DNA of 48,785 nt from CALAEC01 sp050692915 (GCA_050692915.1 JBOGVU010000012.1:1-48785), one strand, 5' to 3'; shown: positions 14,481 to 23,631, counted from the stretch's first letter. Numbers and translations are program-made. The notes: a model not told the origin generated them from the letters alone.

Positions 14481-16183
14481 CCCGGCGCCACCCGCAGCAC
14501 GACCAGGGCCATGTCGTCGCGCGGCCCGTTCCCAGCGGCCTCGGCTGCATCGAGGTAGATCCGGTCCGCGATCTGGTCCGCGTCGAGGCCGTTGCTGTCC
14601 CACAGCAGCGCCACGAGCTGGGAATCTCCGCCCGAACCCTCGCGCTCGAACCGCTCTGTGACGCCGTCGGTGTAGAAGACGATCGCGTCGCCGGGCCCCA
14701 GCTCCACCGGGACCTCCACCAGCGATGGCTCCGGGAACACCCCGAGGAGCGTTCCCAGACACTCGGCGGCCTCGACGTTCCGACCCGGGCGGTAGATGAG
14801 GGGCGGGGGATGGCCTCCGCAGGAGATGTCCACGACCACCGCGCCGTTCGAGTGGCGCACCCTGCCGAGGGTGGCGGTGCAGAAGCGGTCGACCTTGTTC
14901 CTGATGATCTGCCGGTTCACCAGGCCCAGCACCGAGCTCGGCTTCCGCCCGCCGGCCGCGGCGGTGCGGATCGTGTGCCGGACCAGGCCGGTGAGGGCAG
15001 CCGCCTCGGGCCCCTTGCCGCACACGTCTCCGAGGGCCACGCCCCACGTGCCCTCCCCCGACTCGAACACGTCATAGAAGTCTCCCCCGACGAGCTCGCG
15101 CCCCCCGGCCGGGCGGTAGCGGACGGCTAGCTCAACTCCGGGGATCTCCGGGATGTCGGTGGGGAGAAGACTGCTCTGGAGGGTCCGGGCCACCACGCTC
15201 CGCTCCTGGTGGAGGCTGGCGTTCTCGATGGCCAGGGCGGTGGTCCTGGCCAGCTCCACAGCGAAGTCCAGGTCTGCCGGGCCGAGCCGGCGTCGCGACT
15301 CGGCCGTGGCCAGGGTCAGCGTTCCCATGGGCCGCCCCCGCCCGATCAGGGGGACCACGATCACCGAGCGCAGCCGAAGGTCCTTGATCAGCCGGAGGTG
15401 CTGCTCGTCCCGAGCGACCCGGCGAACCAGCCCCTCGCCGACCTTCCGGAGGAGCAGCGGCCGGCCGGTGGCCATCACCTGTGAGGTCAGGCCGTGTGGA
15501 TCCCCGGGGTCGCGCGGGTACCGTCGTAGGAGCGTCTCGACCTGTTCGACCCGTCGCGCGTCCGCGTGGGCGACATGGAGCCGGGACCCCGGGTCCCCGC
15601 TGGTCCGCGCCTCCACCGCGCACCAGTCCCCGAGCGTGGGCACGGCCAGCCGGGTCAGCGCGTCGAGGGTCTCGTCCACGTCGAGCGAGGTCGTGAGGGT
15701 GCGGTTCGCCTCGGCCAGGAAGGCCAGACGGCGCTGCCCCGCGCGGGCCCCTCCCCGGGCTGCCTCCTCGAAGGCCACGATCAGCGCCACCGCCAGGAAC
15801 AGCACCAGGACGATCCAGTCATTGGTGGTGGGAGCGAACGTGCGCGGCTCCGTCCCCAGGTAGATGCTCCCGAGCACGAACGACAGCGTCGCCGAGACGA
15901 CCCCCGGCAGCAGGCGGCCGATGAGGGCGGCGGGGGCGATCGCCAGGACGTACAGCCCAACCGGCCCGTCGGCCGCGATCGCGATCGGCGTCACCAGGGC
16001 GGGACCGGCCGCGGCCACGACAAGCCCGAGGAGGACGCGCCGAAAGCCCGGCCCGAGCACGAGCTCGTGCCAGAACCTGGTGGCCGGGCGTTCCACGCGG
16101 GTGTCCGTCTCGCCAAGAGCGTACTCCTCTGCGCCTGGAGGCAGGACGCCGGCCAGGGCTCCGGAAGGGTCTCCGGCGTACAA
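14477..16183 (-). CDS. Membrane GAF-SpoIIE (PP2C) serine phosphatase
   Basis: A 568-residue regulator in three parts. Hydrophobic helices at about residues 47-145 (KdpD/DUF4118-like), a GAF domain at about 155-320 (SLDVDETLDALTRLAVPTLGDWC onward), and a PP2C/SpoIIE phosphatase at about 335-568. The phosphatase keeps its metal-site motifs VGGDFYDVF, ALGDVCGKGPEAA, FYTDGVTER and GPRDDMALVVL. It should dephosphorylate the STAS antagonists encoded on both sides and so activate SigB in response to a signal sensed by the GAF or membrane part. The start is uncertain: TTG at 16183 gives the longest frame but has no ribosome site, and GTG at residue 30 is an alternative. Confidence 0.9.
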   Translation of the reverse strand: MYAGDPSGALAGVLPPGAEEYALGETDTRVERPATRFWHELVLGPGFRRVLLGLVVAAAGPALVTPIAIAADGPVGLYVLAIAPAALIGRLLPGVVSATLSFVLGSIYLGTEPRTFAPTTNDWIVLVLFLAVALIVAFEEAARGGARAGQRRLAFLAEANRTLTTSLDVDETLDALTRLAVPTLGDWCAVEARTSGDPGSRLHVAHADARRVEQVETLLRRYPRDPGDPHGLTSQVMATGRPLLLRKVGEGLVRRVARDEQHLRLIKDLRLRSVIVVPLIGRGRPMGTLTLATAESRRRLGPADLDFAVELARTTALAIENASLHQERSVVARTLQSSLLPTDIPEIPGVELAVRYRPAGGRELVGGDFYDVFESGEGTWGVALGDVCGKGPEAAALTGLVRHTIRTAAAGGRKPSSVLGLVNRQIIRNKVDRFCTATLGRVRHSNGAVVVDISCGGHPPPLIYRPGRNVEAAECLGTLLGVFPEPSLVEVPVELGPGDAIVFYTDGVTERFEREGSGGDSQLVALLWDSNGLDADQIADRIYLDAAEAAGNGPRDDMALVVLRVAPG

Positions 16184-16184
16184 T
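16179..16184 (+). promoter_or_regulatory. Possible -10 element of the second STAS/RsbW pair
   Basis: TACAAT lies 16 bases before the ATG at 16201 and overlaps the putative TTG start of the divergent phosphatase. No good -35. Confidence 0.35.
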
Positions 16185-16200
16185 CCCGGGCGGGCGGCAG

Positions 16201-16503
16201 ATGCTGGAGATCGCCACCACCGACGATCCGCGGGGGCTTCGGCTCGCCGGCGAGGTCGACCTGGCCACCGTGAAAGACCTGACGGCGGCGCTGGAACCGC
16301 ACGTGCGGGAGGGGGGCGACATCACGCTCGACATGACCGGCGTCCGGTTCCTGGGCAGCTCGGGCGTGCAGGTGCTGATCAGGGCACTCGACACCCTCGA
16401 CGGCCGGGGCCGCCTGATCCTGACCCACCCGGGGAGCAGCGTCCGGCGGCTCCTCGAGGTCATGGGACTGGACCGTTTCGAGAACCTCGAGGTCAGGACG
16501 TGA
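16201..16503 (+). CDS. STAS-domain anti-sigma factor antagonist
   Basis: A 100-residue STAS domain. The serine switch lies in RFLGSSGVQVLIRAL near residue 58. It has a four-base GTGA overlap with the intact RsbW-like kinase gene that follows and is divergent from the phosphatase, so antagonist, kinase and phosphatase of a partner-switching loop are adjacent. Confidence 0.88.
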   Translation: MLEIATTDDPRGLRLAGEVDLATVKDLTAALEPHVREGGDITLDMTGVRFLGSSGVQVLIRALDTLDGRGRLILTHPGSSVRRLLEVMGLDRFENLEVRT

Positions 16504-16895
16504 AGGGTCCCGGAACCATCAAACGCACGTTCCCCGCCACCCCGGAGGCGCTCACCGAGGTCCGGGGCTTCCTCCGCCGACAGGCCTCGGCCGCCGGGCT
16601 GTCAGAGGCGGTTACCGACGACCTGCTCCTGGCCGTGTCGGAGGCGTGCACCAACGCCGTGCTGCACAGCGGCAGCGACGAGTTCGACGTGGAGTGGCGC
16701 GACGGCCCCCGGGCGGTCGAGGTGGCTGTCCGCGACCGGGGAACCTTCCGCGGTCGGGTGCGGGTGACTGAGGTGGAGGGACCCGGCGGCTTCGGGATCC
16801 CCCTCATAGCAGCCCTCACCGATCGGGTGGAGATCAGCGAGGGCACGGCCTCCGTTCCCGGCACTCGGGTACGAATGACCAAGCGGCGCTCCTGA
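16500..16895 (+). CDS. RsbW-like anti-sigma kinase (intact)
   Basis: A 131-residue HATPase-domain protein. N-box VSEACTNAVLHSG is intact, followed by VRDRGTFRG and the GPGGFGIPLI glycine motif. It should phosphorylate the preceding STAS protein and may bind a sigma factor. GTG at 16500 overlaps the STAS stop. Unlike the two RsbW-like proteins nearer to sigB it keeps the ATP-site residues. Confidence 0.85.
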   Translation: MKGPGTIKRTFPATPEALTEVRGFLRRQASAAGLSEAVTDDLLLAVSEACTNAVLHSGSDEFDVEWRDGPRAVEVAVRDRGTFRGRVRVTEVEGPGGFGIPLIAALTDRVEISEGTASVPGTRVRMTKRRS

Positions 16896-16967
16896 TCCGA
16901 CCGCGCCTCGGACGGGTAACGCCCGGCCAAACGGGGAAAGACCGAACGAGCGAGGAGGCTCGTGCCC

Positions 16968-17384
16968 GTGAGCGAGCAAATCAAGCTACAGCTCTCCCCC
17001 TCGCGCGTCGCGCCCGCGGCGGCGCGAGGGGCCCTCGGTCCCCTGCGCGGGGCCGTCGATGAGGAGACCCTGGAATCGACCGCGCTCCTGGTGACCGAGC
17101 TCGTCACCAACGCCGTGCTCCACGCCGGCCTCCAGGACCATGATGACGACGACTGGATCGGGCTCACCGTGGAGGCGTCCGAGGACCTGGTCCGGGCCAG
17201 GGTGACTGATCGCGGCGGCGGGTTCGCCCGCCCGCCACCCGACCCCCGGGTCGAGGACCCCTCCGGCTGGGGCCTGTTCCTGGTCAGCAAGCTCGCCGAC
17301 CGGTGGGGCATCGAACGCGGCCGGGAGACCCTGGTCTGGTTCGAGATCGACCGACGACGGGCCGCCCGCTCACGACCCCGCTGA
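16968..17384 (+). CDS. RsbW-like ATP-binding protein (intact)
   Basis: A 138-residue HATPase protein with intact motifs: LVTELVTNAVLHAG, VTDRGGGF and PSGWGLFLVSKLADRWG. This form is common in Actinomycetota as a stand-alone anti-sigma or regulatory kinase. GTG at 16968 is preferred over GTG at 16962 because AGGAGG (16953-16958) sits nine bases upstream of it and only three from the earlier one. It converges with the purine permease gene five bases later. Confidence 0.8.
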   Translation: MSEQIKLQLSPSRVAPAAARGALGPLRGAVDEETLESTALLVTELVTNAVLHAGLQDHDDDDWIGLTVEASEDLVRARVTDRGGGFARPPPDPRVEDPSGWGLFLVSKLADRWGIERGRETLVWFEIDRRRAARSRPR

Positions 17385-17389
17385 GGCCG

Positions 17390-18802
17390 CTACGCCAGCA
17401 GCCCCCGCACGAAGTACCAGACGAACACCGCTGAGACCACGTACAGCAGCCAGTGGACCTCGCGCCCCCGCCCTCGGAGCACGGCGATCACCGTGTACGT
17501 GAGGAACCCCGCGGCGACTCCGTTCGTGATGCTGAACGTGAACGGCATCAGCCCGATCGTGAGCAGGGCGGGGATCCCGATCCCCGGGTCCGCCCACTCG
17601 ATGTCCCGGACCAGGACCATCATGTAGTACCCCACGATCACCAGGACCGGTGCCGTGGCCTCGGGGGGGATCAGCCCGGCCAGGGGCGAGAAGAACAGGG
17701 ACAGCAGGAACAGGACTCCCACCACCACGGCGGTGAGGCCGGTCCGGCCGCCCTCGGAGATCCCCGCAGCGCTCTCGATGAACGTGGTGTTCGACGACGC
17801 CGAGGCCGCCCCGCCGGCCGCGGCCGCCACCGAGTCCACCAGCAGGACGCGGTTCATGCCCGGCAGCTTCCCCTCCCTGTCGAGGAGGCGGGCCTCGCCG
17901 CCGAGCCCGATCACCGTGCCCATCGTGTCGAAGAAGTCCGACAGCATCACGGCCACGATGGCGGCGAGCGCGGTGGCCACCGGGATGGCGTCGAACACGC
18001 CGAACGAGAACTGGCCGACGAGCCCGAAGTCGGGGCCCGACACGACGTCCTGCGGCACGGTGGCCACCCCTGGGCCCACCGCCGACCAGATGGCCCCGTC
18101 GCCCCATATCTCGTTGATCAGGATGGCGATCACGGTGGTGGACAGGATCCCGATCAGCAGGGCTCCCCGAACCCGCCGGGCCACCAGGCCGGCGGTGATG
18201 ACGAGCCCGATGACGAACGTGAGCATGCGGAGCGTGGTGAGGTCGGAGTTGAGGGCCACTATGGTCCCCGCCTCCGGATGCACCACCACGCCCGCGTTCA
18301 CCAGGCCGATGAACGCGATGAACAGGCCGATGCCGATCCCGATGGCCCGCTTCAGATCCATGGGGATCGCGTTGAGCACCGCCTCCCGGAACCCCGTCAG
18401 GACCAGGACCGTGATGATGAGGCCCTCGATGACGATGACGCCCATCGCCTCGGGCCAGGTCAGTCCCAAGGTGGCCACGAGCGTGAACGCCACGAAGGCG
18501 TTCAGGCCGAGGCCCGCGGCCAGGGCGAACGGGTAGTTCGCCACCATGCCCATGAGGATCGTCATCACCGCCGCCACCAGGGCCGTCACCGTGAGCACCT
18601 GGGGGAACGGGAGGCTCGTCCCCGATCCGTCCTGGACCGAGCCGAGGATCGCCGGGTTGACGAACAGGATGTAGGCCATCGTCAGCCACGTGGCCACCCC
18701 GGCGATGATCTCGGTCCGGACGGTGGAGCCTCGTTCGGAGATGTGGAAGAACCGGTCCAGGGCGCTGCCCGGCGCTCGGGTTCGGGATTCCGTCGTGGCC
18801 AC
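17390..18802 (-). CDS. NCS2 family purine permease (AzgA/PbuG type)
   Basis: A 470-residue polytopic membrane protein with about 12-14 helices. Family signatures include GVATWLTMAYILFVNPAIL at residues 34-52, AAGLGLNAFVAFT near 94, and SSNTTFIESAAGISEGGRTG near 335. It belongs to the xanthine/uracil/hypoxanthine (AzgA-like) branch and probably takes up adenine, guanine or hypoxanthine with protons. GTG at 18802 follows AAAGGAGG. It lies directly after adenine deaminase but also has its own promoter (18858-18886). Confidence 0.9.
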   Translation of the reverse strand: MATTESRTRAPGSALDRFFHISERGSTVRTEIIAGVATWLTMAYILFVNPAILGSVQDGSGTSLPFPQVLTVTALVAAVMTILMGMVANYPFALAAGLGLNAFVAFTLVATLGLTWPEAMGVIVIEGLIITVLVLTGFREAVLNAIPMDLKRAIGIGIGLFIAFIGLVNAGVVVHPEAGTIVALNSDLTTLRMLTFVIGLVITAGLVARRVRGALLIGILSTTVIAILINEIWGDGAIWSAVGPGVATVPQDVVSGPDFGLVGQFSFGVFDAIPVATALAAIVAVMLSDFFDTMGTVIGLGGEARLLDREGKLPGMNRVLLVDSVAAAAGGAASASSNTTFIESAAGISEGGRTGLTAVVVGVLFLLSLFFSPLAGLIPPEATAPVLVIVGYYMMVLVRDIEWADPGIGIPALLTIGLMPFTFSITNGVAAGFLTYTVIAVLRGRGREVHWLLYVVSAVFVWYFVRGLLA

Positions 18803-18857
18803 CGCTTCCTCCTTTCGCGGGCGGGGGAAGGGTCGCCCAGGCGTTCAGTCGGGCGAA

Positions 18858-18886
18858 AGCATAGGAAGGTCGGCCCCGGGACGCAA
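18858..18886 (-). promoter_or_regulatory. Housekeeping promoter of the purine permease
   Basis: TTGCGT (complement of 18881-18886), 17-base spacer, TATGCT (complement of 18858-18863). The leader of about 50 bases is too short for a purine riboswitch, and none is seen. Confidence 0.5.
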
Positions 18887-18895
18887 AACGAGCGG

Positions 18896-20623
18896 TCAGG
18901 CCTGGAGCGGGACCAGCTCGAACCGCACGGTGTCCACCAGGCCCAGGTCCGTGATCTTCAGCTCCGGGATCACCGAGAGCGCTAGGAACGACATGGTCAT
19001 GAACGGCGCCCGCAGGGACGAGCCCAGGTCGCGGGCTGCTTCCTCCAGACGCCGGGCCGCGGCCGCCACGTCCTCCGCCGGGAGGTCCGACATGAGGCCC
19101 CCGATCGGGCACGGGAGCTCGGCCGCCACGGTTCCCCCGGCCACGGCGACCTGGCCGCCCCCGATCTCGGCCAGCCGGCCGGCGGCCGCCGCCATGTCCT
19201 CGTCGTCCACCCCGACCACCACGAGGTTGTGGGCGTCGTGCGCGTGCGTCGACGCCAGCGCCCCTCGCCGCAGGCCGAACCCCCGGACGAAACCCAGACC
19301 GATGCGGCCGCTGCCCAGGTGCCGCTCGATCACGGCCACCTTCGCCAGGTCCCGTTCCGGCTCGGCCACGGCCTGCCCGTCACGGATCCCCGGCTCGGCC
19401 ACCAGGGCCCGGGTGACGATCTCGCCGGGGTCCACGCCGATCACCCGAACCGGGCCCCCTGCCGGGATCCGGAACGCCGCCGCGTCAAGCGGGCCGATCC
19501 GCACGCTGTTCCGCATCCACGAGGGCGCCTCCACCCGCGGCATCTCCACCGGCCGCCCGCCCTCGGCGACCAGCCGCCCCCGCTTCCACACCGATACCGG
19601 CCGGAACTCGGTGAGGTCCTCGACCGCGACGACGTCGGCCAGGTATCCGGGGGCCACCGCGCCGTGGGCCCGGAGCCCGTGGTACCGGGCGGGGTGGAGC
19701 GTGCCCATCAGGATCGCGTCGGTCGGCGGGCACCCCAGGGCCACGGCCCGGCGGACCAAGTCGTTCACATGGCCCTCCTCGAGCAGGTGGTCGGGCTCCC
19801 GGTCGTCCGTCACGAGCATCGTGCCGGCCGGGCCATGCTCCAGGACCATGGGCAGGAGCGCCTCGAGGTTCCGGGCCGCCGAGCCCTCCCGGATCATGAT
19901 CCACATCCCCAGCCGCCGCTTCTCCAGAGCCTCCTCGTGCGTGGAGCACTCGTGGTCGCTGCGGACCCCCGCCGCCAGGTACGCGTTCAGCTCCGGTCCC
20001 GACAGGCCGGGGGCGTGCCCGTCGACGTGACGGCCCATCCGCTCGGCGACCCCGAGCTTGGCGAGCGAGTCCTCCTCGGCGGCCACGACCGAAGGGAAGT
20101 TCATCATCTCGGCGAGCCCCAGCGCCCTCGGCTCCTCCGCCAGGAACCCCGCGATGTCCTCGGCCGTGATGGTCTCCGCGCTCGTCTCGAACGGGCTGGC
20201 CGGCACGCACGACGAGGCCATCACGAAGTAGTCGAGGGGGATGCCCTCCGAGGCCCGGAGCAGTGCCCGGACGCCCCGGAGCCCGAACACGTTGGCGATC
20301 TCGTGAGGGTCGAGGACCACGGTGGTGGTCCCCCACGGAAGCGCGGCCCGGGCGAACTGGTCGACCATCAGCTTCGTCGACTCGATGTGCATGTGGCCGT
20401 CGATGAAGCCGGGGAGCAGGATCAGGCCGTCGCAGTCCACGGTCTCCCGGCCCTCGTATTCGCCAAGGCCGGCCACGTAACCGTCGGCGATGGCCACGTC
20501 GGCGTCGAGGAGCTCACCGGTGAAGACCGAGAGCACCCGGCCCCCGGCGAGCACGAGGTCGGCGGACTCCGAGCGGCGGGCCACCGAGAGGCGGTGCCGC
20601 AGCCGCTCGAACGCCTCCTCCAT
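18896..20623 (-). CDS. ade: Adenine deaminase
   Basis: A 575-residue amidohydrolase of the adenine deaminase family. DGHMHIEST near the N-terminus holds the first metal-binding His pair. ATTVVLDPHEIANVFG, DGHAPGLSG and SDHECSTHEE are further metal-site or family motifs, and the C-terminal domain includes STHAHDAHNLVVVG. It deaminates adenine to hypoxanthine and usually uses Mn or Fe. ATG at 20623 is chosen; GTG at 20641 would add six residues, and neither has a clear ribosome site. It is followed by the purine permease, so import and deamination are linked. Confidence 0.9.
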   Translation of the reverse strand: MEEAFERLRHRLSVARRSESADLVLAGGRVLSVFTGELLDADVAIADGYVAGLGEYEGRETVDCDGLILLPGFIDGHMHIESTKLMVDQFARAALPWGTTTVVLDPHEIANVFGLRGVRALLRASEGIPLDYFVMASSCVPASPFETSAETITAEDIAGFLAEEPRALGLAEMMNFPSVVAAEEDSLAKLGVAERMGRHVDGHAPGLSGPELNAYLAAGVRSDHECSTHEEALEKRRLGMWIMIREGSAARNLEALLPMVLEHGPAGTMLVTDDREPDHLLEEGHVNDLVRRAVALGCPPTDAILMGTLHPARYHGLRAHGAVAPGYLADVVAVEDLTEFRPVSVWKRGRLVAEGGRPVEMPRVEAPSWMRNSVRIGPLDAAAFRIPAGGPVRVIGVDPGEIVTRALVAEPGIRDGQAVAEPERDLAKVAVIERHLGSGRIGLGFVRGFGLRRGALASTHAHDAHNLVVVGVDDEDMAAAAGRLAEIGGGQVAVAGGTVAAELPCPIGGLMSDLPAEDVAAAARRLEEAARDLGSSLRAPFMTMSFLALSVIPELKITDLGLVDTVRFELVPLQA

Positions 20624-20647
20624 GGCGGAAGGGTACGCCACGGGCGC

Positions 20648-21463
20648 TCAGGCGGCGAGTCGATCGACGGCCTGCCGGGCCGGCAGGATCCACCGGAACC
20701 GTCGGGGGATGGCCGGTCGACCGGCCCGTAACGCCGCCAGCGAGGCCCGCACGGCCGCGGCCCGTCCCGGCCCCCACCGCACCCCGTACATCGTCCGTAG
20801 CCTGGGCGGCAGGGTGCCGAACGCCCACCAGGCCACGGCCCGGAGGACCGGCCGCCACTCCGCCTCGCGGGGCGGGCTTCGGATCAGGGCCGCCACCCGG
20901 CGGGCGGCCTCGGTCACCCGCAGGTTGCCGCCGGCCACGACGTCGTCGATGTACGCGCGCAGCCCGGCCACCGTCGATGGCACCCGGTCGCGGGAGAGGC
21001 CCAGGAGCTCGGCCCCGACCATCTGCTCACGGTGGAACCGCTCCCGCTCCTTCGCGGTGAGCCGGCCCACGGTGAGCCGTTCGAACAGCAGGGCGCTGTC
21101 CACCAGGCACGCGTGGACCCACAGCAGGAGGTCGGGGTCCGTGGCGTCGTACGGCTTCCCCGTGACCCGGTCCACGCCACGGACGCGCCGGTGGACCTCG
21201 TTGATGCGGTCGGCGGCCGCCAGGGCCTCCTCGCTCGTGGCGAAGGTCAGGGCGTACGTGAGCCCAAGCGTCCGCTCCAGCCGCTTCCATGGGTTCCGCT
21301 CGTAGAAACCGGTCTCGGTGGCCCCCGCGATGACCAGCGGGTGTGCGGCGTGCATCAGGAGCGCCCGGGCCCCGCCGAACAGAACCGTGGTCTCGCGGTG
21401 GACCCGCCACGACAGGCTGTCCGGGCCGAAGAGGCCCGGGTCGGTCCGCGGCGCACCCGCCAT
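20648..21463 (-). CDS. Oxygenase MpaB family protein (DUF2236)
   Basis: A 271-residue DUF2236/MpaB-like protein. Characteristic motifs are VHRETTVLFGGARALLMHAAHPLV near residues 20-43, ETGFYERNPWKRLERT, and LLLWVHACLVDSALL near 115. Relatives include latex-clearing and MpaB haem-b oxygenases; the conserved histidine in MHAAHP is a likely haem ligand. The substrate is unknown. ATG at 21463 has TAGCAT seven bases upstream, fitting a leaderless start. Adenine deaminase begins about 25 bases after its stop. Confidence 0.75.
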   Translation of the reverse strand: MAGAPRTDPGLFGPDSLSWRVHRETTVLFGGARALLMHAAHPLVIAGATETGFYERNPWKRLERTLGLTYALTFATSEEALAAADRINEVHRRVRGVDRVTGKPYDATDPDLLLWVHACLVDSALLFERLTVGRLTAKERERFHREQMVGAELLGLSRDRVPSTVAGLRAYIDDVVAGGNLRVTEAARRVAALIRSPPREAEWRPVLRAVAWWAFGTLPPRLRTMYGVRWGPGRAAAVRASLAALRAGRPAIPRRFRWILPARQAVDRLAA

Positions 21464-21470
21464 CGAGCCG

Positions 21471-21476
21471 ATGCTA
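21471..21476 (-). promoter_or_regulatory. Leaderless -10 element of the MpaB-like gene
   Basis: TAGCAT on the minus strand, seven bases before the ATG at 21463. Confidence 0.4.
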
Positions 21477-21480
21477 GCGC

Positions 21481-21510
21481 CGCGAACGGGCCCCGAAGGA
21501 CCCGTTCGCG
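21481..21510 (-). terminator. Hairpin after the GlsB-like gene
   Basis: A ten-base perfect inverted repeat, CGCGAACGGG at 21481-21490 and CCCGTTCGCG at 21501-21510, just beyond the glsB-like stop at 21526. Confidence 0.6.
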
Positions 21511-21525
21511 CCCGCTTGGGTACAG

Positions 21526-21870
21526 CTACAGGGAGGTCCGGCGCCAGCGGCTGGCCCCGGCCCGCGACACGAGCCAGACGAGCAGGGCCGCCACCAGGAA
21601 CGAGGCGATCCAGTCGACGCCGGCGGTCTCCTCGAACACCGCGCCGGCGAGCCAGCCGCCGATCACGGCCCCGATGATCCCCACCACGATGGTGACCAGG
21701 ATCCCCATGCCGCTGGTCCCGGGGATCAGCAGACGGGCCACGACGCCGACGATGGCCCCGACCACGATGTAGCCGAGGATCGACTGGATGTCGACGTCCA
21801 CGCGGCCGCCGCGCTGCGCGACCAGTGGCAGCGCCAGCAGACCGATGAGTGCGAGTCGATGGGTCTTCAT
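21526..21870 (-). CDS. GlsB/YeaQ/YmgE family stress-response membrane protein
   Basis: A 114-residue membrane protein. After an N-terminal hydrophobic segment it shows the transglycosylase-associated (YeaQ/YmgE) pattern: ILGYIVVGAIVGVVARLLIPG, then GILVTIVVGIIGAVIGGWLAG, then a C-terminal helix. The biochemical role of the family is unknown but it is often stress-induced. ATG at 21870 is preceded by GAAGGAGGG, and a textbook SigB-type promoter (21903-21927) lies upstream, which supports general-stress control. Confidence 0.85.
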   Translation of the reverse strand: MKTHRLALIGLLALPLVAQRGGRVDVDIQSILGYIVVGAIVGVVARLLIPGTSGMGILVTIVVGIIGAVIGGWLAGAVFEETAGVDWIASFLVAALLVWLVSRAGASRWRRTSL

Positions 21871-21902
21871 GTGCGCCCTCCTTCTCTCTCCGGCGTCTTA
21901 GG

Positions 21903-21927
21903 TTACCCAGGCGGGGCCGGCGCAAAC
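21903..21927 (-). promoter_or_regulatory. SigB/SigF-type promoter of the GlsB-like gene
   Basis: GTTT (complement of 21924-21927), 15-base spacer, GGGTAA (complement of 21903-21908). This is the best match in the window to the actinobacterial SigB/SigF consensus. Confidence 0.7.
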
Positions 21928-21934
21928 GAAGCAT

Positions 21935-22390
21935 TCACGGCGCGCGGTAGTCCCCGCCCGCGCCGCCGCGCTTCTCGACCAGCCGCAGGTCGGCGATCCG
22001 GGCGGACCGCTCGAACGCCTTGGCCGCGTCGTACAGCGACAGCGCGGCCACAGCCGCGGCAGTCATGGCCTCCATCTCCACCCCGGTCCGGTCCGTGGCC
22101 CGCACAGTGGCCGTCACCACGACCCGGCCGGCCTCGATGTCCGGGGCCACCGCCACCTCGGCGCCGGTCACCGCCACCGGGTGGCAGAACGGGAGGAGGT
22201 CGGGGGTGCGCTTCACGGCCATGAGCCCCGCGATCCGGGCGGCTTCCAGCGGGTCACCCTTGGGCGTCCCGGCAACGAGGCGCTCGATCGTCCCCGCCTG
22301 GGCCAGGAAGATGCACTCCGCCACCGCAACGCGGTCGGTCACGTCCTTGGCGCCCACCTCGACCATCCGAGCGGCCCGCTCGTCGTTCAT
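21935..22390 (-). CDS. moaC: Cyclic pyranopterin monophosphate synthase
   Basis: A 151-residue MoaC, which acts with MoaA to form cyclic pyranopterin monophosphate in molybdenum cofactor synthesis. Motifs: MVEVGAKDVTDRVAVAE at the N-terminus, KRTPDLLPFCHPVAVTG near residue 60, and DRTGVEMEAMTAAAVAALSLYD near 100. Its ATG overlaps the moeA stop in ATGA. Last gene of the minus-strand Moco operon mogA-xdhC / moaD-moaE / moeA / moaC. Confidence 0.95.
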   Translation of the reverse strand: MNDERAARMVEVGAKDVTDRVAVAECIFLAQAGTIERLVAGTPKGDPLEAARIAGLMAVKRTPDLLPFCHPVAVTGAEVAVAPDIEAGRVVVTATVRATDRTGVEMEAMTAAAVAALSLYDAAKAFERSARIADLRLVEKRGGAGGDYRAP

Positions 22391-23631
22391 CCCTCGCCCC
22401 GCACACGCATGACCCGGACAGGTGCACCGGCCGCGGCGGTCTCCACGCCCACGGGGATAACGGCCAGGCCGTCTGCCCGGGACATCGTGGCCATCAGGTT
22501 CGACTGGCGTCCGCCCGTCGGGGCGGCCAGCCACGCGCCGTTCGATCGGCTTAGGCGGACCCGGGCGAACTGGACCTTCTCGCGCGGCCCGGCGACGTCG
22601 GCCTCGAGCGTTGCGGTGACCTCGGGACGCCCTGTGGGCCGCCCCATCATCGTCATGAGCGCCGGCCGCACGAACACCTCGAACGACACGAAGACCGAGA
22701 CGGGGTTCCCCGGGAGGCCGAAGTACGGCCGGCCACCCACCACACCGAACGCCTGGGGCTTCCCCGGCTGCATCGCCACCTCGAGGAACTCGACGTCGTC
22801 CCCGGCCCCGAACGCGGCCTTCACCGGGTCGCGCTCCCCGACAGACACGCCCCCGGAGGACACCAGCACGTCGACACCCTCCGCGTCGGCCAGGGCACGC
22901 GCCAGCGCAGCCGGGTCGTCCGGGACCCGTCCCAGGGCCACCGGGATCCCGCCCGCCTCCAGCACGCACCCGTGGAGCGTGACGGCGTTCGCGTCGGGGA
23001 TCCGGCCGGGGCCGAGGTGGGACCCGGGGTCTACGAGCTCGTCGCCCGTGGACAGGATGCCAACCCTGGCCCGGGGATGGCCGCGGACCGATGCCACGCC
23101 GGCCGAGGCCAGGAGCCCCAGATCCGCCGCCAGGAGGCGCTTGCCCCCGGGCACCAGGACCTCCCCGGTCGAGACGTCCTCTCCGGCCCGGCGCACGTAC
23201 CGGCCGGCCGGCACCGGCGTCAGCACCAGCACCCGGTCGGCCTGGGGGATGGTCTGCTCGACCGGGACCACCGCGTCGGCGCCACCGGGGACCACCCCTC
23301 CGGTGGGGACGGCCACAGCTTCGCCCACCCCCACACCGGTCTCCGCCGCGGAGCCGATCCGGACCGCGCCGGCCAGACGGAGCGCCACCGGCCGATCCGG
23401 GGCCGCGCCGGCCACGTCGGCCGCGCGAACCGCGAAGCCGTCCATCGCGGACGACGTGAACGGCGGGAGGTCCATCGGCGCCGCCACGTCGGCGGCGAGG
23501 ACGCACCCATGTGCATCCACCAGCGGCAGGTCGGCCGGGGGGAGTGGCTCGATCCGCGACAGGGCCCGAGCGCGAGCCTCGTCGAGCGGCACCAGCGGCG
23601 CCCCGGTGTCGTGGTCGTGCCCAGGCTTCAC
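22387..23631 (-). CDS. moeA: Molybdopterin molybdotransferase
   Basis: A 414-residue MoeA, inserting molybdate into adenylated molybdopterin. Motifs: PPFTSSAMDGFAVRAAD near residue 62, VPTGGVVPGGADAVVPVEQ near 108, GILSTGDELVDPG near 190, SSGGVSVGERDPVK near 255 and FGLPGNPVSVFVSFEVFVRP near 305. Start GTG at 23631 and stop overlap neighbouring genes by four bases on both sides, so it is translated within a tight operon. Confidence 0.95.
   Translation of the reverse strand: MKPGHDHDTGAPLVPLDEARARALSRIEPLPPADLPLVDAHGCVLAADVAAPMDLPPFTSSAMDGFAVRAADVAGAAPDRPVALRLAGAVRIGSAAETGVGVGEAVAVPTGGVVPGGADAVVPVEQTIPQADRVLVLTPVPAGRYVRRAGEDVSTGEVLVPGGKRLLAADLGLLASAGVASVRGHPRARVGILSTGDELVDPGSHLGPGRIPDANAVTLHGCVLEAGGIPVALGRVPDDPAALARALADAEGVDVLVSSGGVSVGERDPVKAAFGAGDDVEFLEVAMQPGKPQAFGVVGGRPYFGLPGNPVSVFVSFEVFVRPALMTMMGRPTGRPEVTATLEADVAGPREKVQFARVRLSRSNGAWLAAPTGGRQSNLMATMSRADGLAVIPVGVETAAAGAPVRVMRVRGEG

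Noticed and set aside
16914..16919. GGGTAA upstream of the RsbW-like gene at 16968, a possible SigB -10
   Set aside because: No GTTT or similar -35 at 14-17 bases upstream.
18803..18895. Possible purine riboswitch before the permease
   Set aside because: The interval is only 93 bases, is filled by a promoter and a short leader, and shows no three-way-junction pattern.
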